Assembly (NCBI RefSeq): GCF_023343835.1 | Contig: NC_064435.1 | Coordinates: 41,440,603-41,504,602 of the forward strand | DNA from: Lagopus muta | Lineage: Eukaryota; Chordata; Aves; Galliformes; Phasianidae | Direction: 5' to 3' | Length of the DNA stretch: 64,000 nucleotides | Shown: positions 55,640-64,000 of the stretch, piece after piece | How positions within the stretch are numbered: position 1 is the first letter of the stretch | How the letters are laid out: each line of letters starts with the position of its first letter | The notes under the pieces: generated by a model | The model's database searches: none | The model's input: only the letters and a program-made list of their open reading frames with translations | Told to the model about the DNA's origin: nothing | Made by a program: the position numbers and the translations under genes

Positions 55640-56061
55640 CAATGACAATTGTAATAAGTACATATGTTCTAATAAACACAAATACAATGAAAATGACAAT
55701 TCCCCCATCTGTGGTGATTCCCAGAAATAATTCCTTTGGAAAATATGCATTCTTATACACCAGATCTTACTTGTACCCAATCAAAATCAGGAAGGGAAGC
55801 ACTGCCCTGTTGTTGGTTGCAGCACTTTTGGTGTCACCGGGCTGGTGCTGGAGGCACAGCCAGGAAACCCTCAATGCGGATGGTCCAAAACTCTTCTGCG
55901 GGGCAGGGGGAGTGATCAAGGGAACTGAAATACCTGTTCTAATGTCTAGCAGTATTCTATATATTGCCTGCGGCGCAGCACAACAGCAGCGTTGTCACAT
56001 TTCACTCAGAGCCACTTAGCTGCAAAAGATTTCTTGGGAATAGAAAGCCGCATGCGAGTGT

Positions 56062-56102
<41 letters not shown>

Positions 56103-57645
56103 TGTGTGTGTTGGGGGGCTGATTCATTAAAACCCTTTCTGTAGAAGCATCAGCTGGGAACCTGAGCTTGAGGTTAGGTCAGCTTTAGACCTAAGGTGAT
56201 TCTGCTGTTCTATGGGCTTTTGAACTTTTCAATGACTGCAGACTGAGCTGGGACTCCCAAGTACCTGCTTAACTAGAGGAACAATTTGGAATTCAGAAAA
56301 TTAAGTGAGAGGCCAAGAATACCAAGCATAAAATATTCAGAGCAACCAGAATGCACAGTTCCACAATAAAAACAAGGAATGCTTTGTACACTTCAAGATA
56401 TTTCTGTTGATAAAATACCATCCTTTAGAACAGGGTAGCAGAGACCGTTCTGGAAGGGAGCACTCTCACCACAGGCACCTCCAGGTTTGATGCATTTGTG
56501 CAGCATGCTGGCTTCACTGGAGGACTCAGCCAAGTGCGGTGCCCTTGGCCAGTTGGATGGGCACACCACCTCAAGGAGGACTCCTTGACTCCTCTTCGTG
56601 CTTCAGAAGCAGCCTCGGCACCCACAAGGTGCTCATCACCACTTCTAGGGGGTTGGGAGGTTTTCAGGGCTGGTTCTGTGGTTGGTTTCCTCATCCATGC
56701 TTGTGTCGGGGCAGCAGAGCGGAAGGAAATGGTTGCCCTACTTTGTCCTCTTCTGAGGGTGCGGAGCCAAGTGTGATGGCAGAGATGGTGTCCTGCAGCT
56801 ACACTTGTGTCAAGGAGATTTCTGCACCTCCGTCAGCACTGTGCCCTGTGGAGGCGGAGCTGCAGCTGCAGGCTGGGACAGAGTTCCTCAGGAAGGAAGA
56901 AAAGCTAGGAAATGTCTATTGACTAGTCAAGAAACTGGGAGGGTTTTGAAGAACTTAAGTGGATGTCTGTCCTCCAGAATTAAGCCAAAAAACATACCAT
57001 GCAGCTTTCTAACACAAGGTTTTAGATCTCTCCTAGTGAAACAGATGCCTTGCCTCCCATTTGGTAAAGGCAGGAAAGGAACAAACGTGAGCAACACGAG
57101 CATTTTCCTCCACAACACATCTCATCGTTATGGCTTGAACATGACTTCCACTGTATCCCTTTATTCCAATTGTTTGACCAAATTTATGCCTCAGGGCAGA
57201 CGTACAAGAAAATGCCAAAGCACCACAAAAGTGAGAGACACAGCTAGTGGTACGGTACTTCTTGCCACACAAAATGCCAATATAAATATGTTAGAACAAG
57301 TTACAAGTGTATCATACTTAAGACAAAAAGAAAAAAAAATAAATATATATATTTTCTTAAAGAGCAGAACAAATCTCAAGCAGCCAAGTGGTAAAGTTGC
57401 AGTGATGTACAGTAGGTGATGTAGCCCTACAGCCTCTCGGGAGGATACACTGAAAGAAGACTTCTGCAAACGCATCTTGGCAAAGTATGGGTACAGAATG
57501 CAGTGGTTGGCTGGCACTCACTATGGTACATAAATGTTAATGGCAGACTGGGAGTGAACTGATTTCAAGTTTGAGGCCACACATGTTCCATTCTCCAGAA
57601 GAAAGTTCTCACACAAAATGAAAATTGTCAGAGACGCTGCGTGAA
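55640..57645 (-). other. MAPRE2: MAPRE2 3' untranslated region (predicted)
   Basis: Minus-strand sequence following the MAPRE2 TGA. It contains the (CA)n tract at 56057-56111 and AT-rich runs near 57340. Long plus-strand frames here (56805-57419, 55501-56019) show no domain and are taken as chance. The end point is uncertain, between about 55.6 and 54.8 kb. Confidence 0.65.
56057..56111 (+). repeat. (TG)n microsatellite
   Basis: About 25 TG units with a few interruptions; read as (CA)n on the MAPRE2 sense strand, inside its predicted 3'UTR. Confidence 0.97.
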
Positions 57646-57717
57646 TCAGTACTCCTCCTGCTGCTGGGGCTGTTCGTGGACCTGCTCTTCGCCTTCATGC
57701 TCCTCTGTGTGGCTCTC
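57646..57717 (-). CDS. MAPRE2: MAPRE2 (EB2) terminal coding exon
   Basis: On the minus strand the acceptor TTTTTCTGCCCACAG precedes 23 codons, ESHTEEHEGEEQ...QPQQQEEY, and TGA. The acidic, Gln-rich tail ending in Glu-Glu-Tyr is the EB-family C-terminal motif that binds CAP-Gly domains (CLIP-170, p150glued) and SxIP partners' neighbours. PQQQEEY matches human MAPRE2 and separates it from MAPRE1 and MAPRE3. The frame joins directly, in phase 0, to the exon at 63789-63947. The protein binds growing microtubule plus ends in the cytoplasm. The long plus-strand and other minus-strand frames here are shadows. Confidence 0.97.
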   Translation of the reverse strand, partial: ESHTEEHEGEEQVHEQPQQQEEY

Positions 57718-60700
57718 CTGTGGGCAGAAAAACACCCCAAAACATCCTTCAGCAGAAGCATGTCATCATCTCCTCCCCTTCTGAGTTCAACCAGCCTCAA
57801 GCTCAACTTTTAATTTTCCTTCCAGTGAGCAGACAGCAGTAGCTGACAATTGCAAGATTGCCCCCAATTTGCTTCAATACCCCTGAACTGGTTCCATCTC
57901 ATCTCCCTGCCTGCACCCAGCTTTTCTATTTGTCCTTTCACAAGGCTGTATCTGTACAATTGCTTAAAAGCAAATTACACGCTTGATATATTAACATTAA
58001 ACTAAATTAAGACACAAAACTGACATAAATGCTAACTCCCAGGTAACATAAAGCTGAGCCATGGTACAAATGAAACTTTCCATAGCTCTTTTGCACTACT
58101 TTCTATTTAATTGGTCTTAAATACATTCTGTTTGCTGAAATCTGTTGCTGCAGCCTATGGAGTGTGAGTAGTGGCACAAAACTCAAGTGGAGTTTAAAAA
58201 AAAAAAAGTTGATGGAGTAATCAGGTAAGTCCATGTTGGCTTGTTTTCTTGACTGTTCATTGTTTCTCTAGCGCTTAAGGTGCTGCACATCGACATAAAG
58301 ACAGACAGAACTGTTGCCTCAGAAATACAGCGTCTCATGATATTACAATAAAATGAATTTACTTTGTTTTTAACCAGTGTATGTGCAGCACTGACAGATC
58401 CCCAGAAAAATGGCAGTTCTCAGCACTATGGTGTTATCTGCTCCAGCAAAGCAACACCATAAATAAGTGGGTCATGAGGGGCTCCATGTACATAGCTTCC
58501 CAGTGTTCTCCCATTTTGTCTCCCCAAGGATTTCTGAACCTGCCTGCTACAGTTCTCACACAATCTTCACTCCAGGCTCTTATCACAAAAACAGACAAGA
58601 CACTTCTGCTATCGTTTGCTTTATAAATTAAATCCAGCCTCATTTTCTAGATCAAACATCACTTTCCCAAAGCGATATGTCTATGTTAGTACAGACCAGG
58701 GTCCAAAGGCTACTGAAAACATAATTTTTAATATTATGCAGAAAATATAGCCAAAGATTTTCTTATTATGAATGCATTTTCTTTGAAAGGAATTTCAGTC
58801 TGGCATTCATTGACTTCCAGAAGCTACTGCTATAGGCAGGCGATCTTTGACAAACAGCTCCCTCTTGCAAATGACCATTATACCTACTATCTTCTAGAGC
58901 TGTGCTGCTCAATCCCTGATCTGAGAGACTAAGAGGAATGCTGAATCTCCACTGCTGAGGATGCAGGTTTTACACAAATTCCAATTCACAGCCAGACCTG
59001 TTATCTTGAGTTGACCTAGATGTTCCAGCACTCAGAAAGGCAGGCTGCTGCTTACAGCGCTGCCTCTGCACTCCCCTAAAGCTTCTCCTGGGTGGATTTT
59101 CATCTTTCCACAGCGTTGTTCACTGAGCAGATCTGACACATCTACTCCCTGTCTTGCACTGGCAGAGCTCAGCTGAAGACAGTTTCTAAGGACAGTGCTG
59201 TTCCAGAACTCTGAGCTGCCATTCAAAACGCACCACAGCCAACACGATACCTCTGCAGAACTTGCCCGGCGCCCGGTGCTTCTCATTAGAAGCAAGAGGT
59301 TTGGACAACAGACTGTAAGAGATTGATATTGTTAAGGTTTACAAACTGAGGCCAAAACTGAAAGAGAGGCCCTGTGTGAATCTTCCCAGAACAGTTCAAA
59401 GTAGCTTATGCAACAAGAAAGTACTTCCCTTCTGGCAGCAAAATATGTCTGCTTTTAAAAGAACAGGTGAATAAGGTCTCCAACATTTGCTGATAGAACT
59501 GCAGAAAAACACTGAAATATTCACCTGTTTACTAAATGCAGAAACAGCCCCATTTCAATCGGAAGCGAGCTTTCTACCACTCAGGTGCTATTTTGAGGTA
59601 GATGTCCAATAGATGCCAGATATGTTAGATATGTTAGATGGTAGATGTTGATCAGTACAATTGCACTTTAGTGTCTTACGCCCCCCTGGGGGGAACAACG
59701 CCCTTATTACATGTGGTACCTCAAGTCAGAATGCCTTCATGCATAGCATCTAAGAACCACATCCTCTCCAATGGGTTGGAAGAGTGCAAGGCTTCTGAAG
59801 CACAGGAGCTTTGTGGGCAGAAGCTGACAGCTGTGGGAACATGATCCTGCATTACAGGGTAAGAAAGCTGAGGCCTGGTTAACCCTAAAGCTATGGGCTG
59901 CTCTGTTATGTACCTCTTCAATATGCTCCACAAATACAGCTCTTATGAGATACCAAATAGAAAGCATATTCAGGCAGGTGTTACAGGTCATCTGTGTGCT
60001 CTCCTTCCATGCAGAACTGGCACAGTCACTAGCCATAGGAAACGGCTTGGGAACGTACTCCACAGCTCTGAAGGAGAGCGGTGGCTCCTCTCTTTCCAGG
60101 GTTACCTTTGATGGAAATGGTAAATCCTACGTGATCAGCACAGAAGTTCTGAGAATTGGACACGTGCTTTTCAGTATGCACAGCTTGTATAAATACATGA
60201 AATGGGAAAGACAAGAGTCACTATGCACAATTACCTTGGGACTGTGGAATCTCCTTGAATAGCATCCCCTAATAAGGAAAGCAGTGGAAGGTCTATTTAG
60301 AGCATTTATTTCTGACTCAGATCACAAGGCCATGGCCATCTCTGCCTCCCGTTACAAAAGATGCTTGCTTTTGACCTCTCAGTTCATGTGCCTTGAACTC
60401 TTCAGGTGTGCCCTCAGATGGAGGAGCTGCAGTCGATGAAAACCAGCTGCTACGGGGGTGAGTGCCTTGCCCAAAAGCAGCAATAGCAGACGTACAGCCT
60501 GCTGGAGCAGAAAGTCACAAAACCAATGGAATTTTAAGCTACTGGTTTGAAAATGTGAGCTGTGCAACAGACAGACCGAAGAGCAACAATCCACCCAGCT
60601 TCTGCATGAACTGAGCCACAACAGCCTATCAAGGAAAGCAAACGCAGCAGTGCGTTCACTTTACACCAAGGCCTATATGGTCTGGCTTTCATAATGACAC

Positions 60701-63700
60701 ACAAAGCCTCTCCCAGCTCTTCAGACAGAAGCTGTAAAACCAGACTACCAAATGCTCCACGTACTATCCAAGACCTCCATCTTGTATACAAGTAGTCACA
60801 GCACAAATGCTAGAGGCCACTTCCTACAATATCCAAACCTATCCTTTTCAAACACTGTTCTTGGTCTATTTTGATTTTTTAAAAAGAATTTTCTTTTTAA
60901 ACAAAGAAGCAGAAAGACTACAAATCAGCAATCTGTATTTGAAAATTACAGAAGATTACAGACTGATTGGCCAGACCAATGTAAGCAATACTAGCAGTCA
61001 CAACATCTCTCTCTCACAAGCAAAGATGGACAATGAAGTTAGAACAGAAGCATACCAGGGAGAAGAGGAAGAATCTTTCAAAGACGAGGAGCCCACGTGG
61101 ATTGATAATTGTGCTGTGAAACTCAAAACCCCACACAAATAAAGGGGGAAAAGAGTCTTAAAAGCTTAGTCTTTATTGCGTTAAACAAAAGATTACAAAG
61201 ACACCTACTTGAAACTATGCAGGGATTTGGAATATCTAAAAAAGTAATGAAAAAAATGTAAGATGAACCTGATAAAAATCCCTTCAGTGCAAAACTACAA
61301 TAATTAAACTTGTGGAGAATGCTTTTCGTAGGAACTAAACTTTTTATTGCACTCTGAGTTCATCTATAAGGAATTCAGCCTACAATTCCCAGGAGGGATC
61401 TGTGAGCTACTGGGAGACCTGAGCACTTTAAGTGCTGTCCCAACATCTTTTATCTTTTATGAGGATTAAAATAACCATAACACAAAATACAGAGAGACTT
61501 TTCCCTTCAGAATAAGAGCAGTTGGAGTAAAAACCAGGACACGATCACTATAAATACAATAAACGTCTGTCAAATTACAGCTAGGAAGGAACAGTTTGAG
61601 ATTACTATCAAATGCTTATTGGAGCTACAAACTCTAAGTTAGCCATGATATTCCAGCACGAGGCTCTGGTCAGGTGTGATTTGTGTAGTGTGTGTGAGCT
61701 GCGTTACCTCACATCCCCTTCCTAAAAGAAAGACATGATGGGCACTGCAGCATTTATAACTGTCAGTGATCCTGGAAAAAAAGCAACAATCCAAGATGAT
61801 CTACATGAATTTATTAGCAAGAAATCAGAAATGCTGTCATTGTCTATGTTGGGAATTGGGGCTATTTCCCATCTGGGGCTTGGGAAATCCAAACTGCTGT
61901 TACCAAGGGATTAACTCTCAAAATGCTGTGAGAGAACTTAAACTGAAACAACTTCATTACACAGAAAGAAAGAAACAGAACTGAAAGGCAAAGCAGGCTG
62001 GTGAGACATAGCAGAGCACAAGAGCAAGAAGTGTGCATCAGCAAGAAAACAAAATCTTTGGTTCTCAGTGCTAAAGCACGAGGGTGCATTACAGTCCACC
62101 TACAATAGTGAGGAGGATAAATGTACCCCAGAAGAAAAGAAGATGAATCCTCCCACTGAAAGGCAGAAAAAATTGAGCGGGGAATGGCCTCTGCATTCTT
62201 CCCTGGGAGATGAGGACTTCTGGAGTGACATCCACGGTCTCCAAGTGGATATGCATTCTAGATATAAGCACAGCTGCTATGTGTAGCTCATGTGCAGGCA
62301 CTGATGGTGCTTTCAACAGAGAAAGGGTTGGACAGAGGAAGCAGATAAAGCACCGAGATGTGGGCTGAAGTAGGACATTTTGTAATGTGTTCTGCCAGTA
62401 GGGAAAACTGCAGTGAGAAAAGTAACAAATGCATTTCTTGGCTGGGAATCGCTTCCTATTTAAGCCAACTAAGACAGATGTGGCAGGGGTATGGGGAGAG
62501 GAAGGACTTTTCTGGCTTTGCTTTATAAATAAATCACTGTTCCTGAATCCAGAGGACATTTTCTCTGACCACTGTATGTGAGTAATTCTTTCAGCCTGTT
62601 ATCACGAGCCTGGCAAATGTGTCCGATTGTTTACTTCTGTGAAAATAATGCTTTCCTCCTCCTTTGCCTCTCCATCACTCGTCCCACACCACTGAACAAA
62701 TCCTCTTTCCCCTGTCACCTCTAATCTGAGCGGCGGCCCCTTTGGGTGGCAGCCTTGTGACCCTCTTGCACCCAGCATTCACTGGTTCTCTATTAGTCTG
62801 TTTTAGAAAAGCATACGAGTTAGCAGCAGCTTCAGCACTACTTCTGATATAAAATTTTGAGTCGGCTGAATGCAGCAGCTTTCTGGGAACAGATGTAAGA
62901 AAGACTACAGTGCCACAGGGCTGGAGAGAGATTAGGCTGATGCTTATGTGCTCTGGAGCCAAAGCTACTGTTCACAGGAGACTGGAGAGGTCAATCGTCA
63001 GAGCAGCACATACAGGGATTTAGTTAGCATGAATGGGAGCAGTTCAGCTAAATCTCCATCGAATCATTATCCCTCAGTGTATCTGAGGAATTTAACCAGT
63101 ATCCTTTACAGCTCCTTGCTTTGTTCAGTGTCTACAGCGTTATGCCTAAAATGCAGTCAGATTCTTGTTTAATCTTGTAGACAATACATTTCTGCAGTTT
63201 TGGTAATAGGGGATTACTGCGTTTGCATCCTGAAGAATTTTGCCTATAGCAACAGGATAAAAAATGCTAAGGAGCATTACCTCTGCAGATATAATTATGC
63301 ACTTGGCAACCTGCACAGTGCCTACTGCAACAGTGCCACATGGAAGAGAGAAAGTTCACAGCCGTACACAGCAATCAGCACCTCTATGAGAATTTCTCTG
63401 CTTTTCAGTCTTCAACACCTTAAAGAACACTGAGTGAAAGACTTCATGCAGAAAGGTAGGACCAAAACAGAACTAAGGCTCAGGACCACATGAAATCAAT
63501 TTACAATTGTGACATACACACTCCCCTTCCAGATTAACTTGTGCTAAAATAGAATACAAAACCTACGCCAAAGCAGCAAAAAGCAAGCTGGCCTCCTGAA
63601 TCTATCCCCAAGCTGAAAAGTCTGTTGTTTGTAAACGCAAGCTTCCTTTTGGGGGAGGACGCATAGAAAGCCTTGCTCTTACAGCTCTGCTGACCTACAT

Positions 63701-63788
63701 ATTGAATATCACTCAACACTGTGCCAATATTTTTTAATGGAATGAGGCTGTCTTATCTCAATAAAATACACATTAAATTTGAACTTAC
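57718..63788 (-). other. MAPRE2: Last intron of MAPRE2 (6.1 kb)
   Basis: Donor GTAAGT at 63788, acceptor CCCACAG at 57718, phase 0. No CR1 copy is recognised, unlike the EPT1-like introns. Minus-strand AATAAA hexamers occur at 61348-61343 and 61177-61172. No other coding exon is supported. The 156-codon minus frame at 62089-62559 lacks recognisable features. Confidence 0.85.
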
Positions 63789-63947
63789 GTGTTCTTCTGA
63801 AGCATAGAGGACTTCCATTAGCCGATGGACAAGGTCATTATTCTCTCCCCCGTGTTCTTGGCAGAGAAGTTCAATCTCCCTTAATTTGCCAAAGTAGAAA
63901 TCCCTTTCCTTCTCCACTCCTTCAAGTGCAAGTTTTAATGAATGTAC
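63789..63947 (-). CDS. MAPRE2: MAPRE2 (EB2) EB-homology domain exon (penultimate coding exon)
   Basis: Fifty-three codons between acceptor TTTATGTGCAG and donor GTAAGT on the minus strand. VHSLKLALEGVEKERDFYFG and KLREIELLCQEH are near-identical to human MAPRE2; MAPRE1 and MAPRE3 have LKLTV.. instead. This is the end of the dimeric coiled coil and the four-helix EB-homology core, whose FYFGKLR and E-rich helix form the SxIP-motif pocket. Small changes from human (GGENN, VH, EEH) are bird-like. The calponin-homology microtubule-binding domain and the start lie beyond the right edge, so the gene is partial in this window. Confidence 0.98.
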
Positions 63948-64000
63948 CTGCACATAAACCAGTACGTGATGCATCAGTTGTGAGGCATGCTGCAGACAAA
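63948..64000 (-). other. MAPRE2: MAPRE2 intron, partial
   Basis: The 53 bases at the right edge are the 3' end of the preceding MAPRE2 intron, read on the minus strand. Confidence 0.85.

Noticed and set aside
55501-56019. 172-codon plus-strand frame downstream of MAPRE2
   Set aside because: Within the predicted MAPRE2 3'UTR on the opposite strand; no motif or splice evidence.
56805-57419. 204-codon plus-strand frame opposite the MAPRE2 3'UTR
   Set aside because: Antisense to a well-identified 3'UTR, ends in A-rich low-complexity text, no recognisable protein.
62089-62559. 156-codon minus-strand frame in the MAPRE2 last intron
   Set aside because: No domain, no start context or splice support, and no family resemblance; hydrophobic end is not a convincing signal or anchor.
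1-64000. CRISPR array, phage, plasmid or bacterial operon
   Set aside because: No regularly spaced direct repeats, no ribosome-binding-site-led operons; the window is spliced vertebrate DNA with CR1 elements.
1-64000. tRNA, rRNA or other structured RNA genes
   Set aside because: No A-box/B-box pair with cloverleaf pairing and no rRNA text was noticed by eye; a covariance search was not possible.

Overview
This is a 64 kb piece of vertebrate, almost certainly avian, nuclear DNA. Small exons with GT-AG junctions are separated by kilobase introns. Two CpG-rich promoter islands stand out from an AT-rich background. At least fifteen fragments of the bird LINE CR1 lie on both strands, several ending in the ATTCTRTG-type tail. 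The CR1 density and forms fit a galliform such as chicken; the species is an inference. There is no bacterial, plasmid, phage or CRISPR content, and nearly all long open frames are chance frames.

Layout. 1-760: a CpG island with CRE, NRF1, CCAAT, GC-box and E-box motifs, probably the promoter of a gene running left out of the window. 760-5480: intergenic, with two CR1 fragments. 5480-5990: a second CpG island holding exon 1 of the main gene. 5764-51384 (+): a complete ten-exon coding region of 388 codons for a CDP-alcohol phosphotransferase of the ethanolaminephosphotransferase 1 (EPT1/SELENOI) family. All ten exons splice in frame, and the metal and catalytic motif is intact in exon 5. The 3'UTR probably runs to a poly(A) signal at 53436. 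53.5-54.8 kb: a tail-to-tail gap with a CR1 copy. 54.8-64 kb (-): the last two coding exons of MAPRE2 (EB2), ending in the EB-family Glu-Glu-Tyr tail, with a long 3'UTR; the rest of MAPRE2 lies beyond the right edge.

The point most worth attention is the end of the EPT1-like gene. Compared with human SELENOI, whose selenocysteine is encoded by UGA at residue 387, this gene has a TGA at the exactly corresponding codon (389 here, offset by a two-residue insertion). If read as selenocysteine, only four more codons follow before another TGA. The gene looks like an EPT1 paralogue, linked to MAPRE2, that either lost selenocysteine by treating the old Sec codon as its stop or keeps a very short Sec tail. 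By eye I found no convincing SECIS element; two weak candidates are described. The two recognised genes, one for phosphatidylethanolamine-type lipid synthesis and one for microtubule plus-end binding, are neighbours with no evident functional link.
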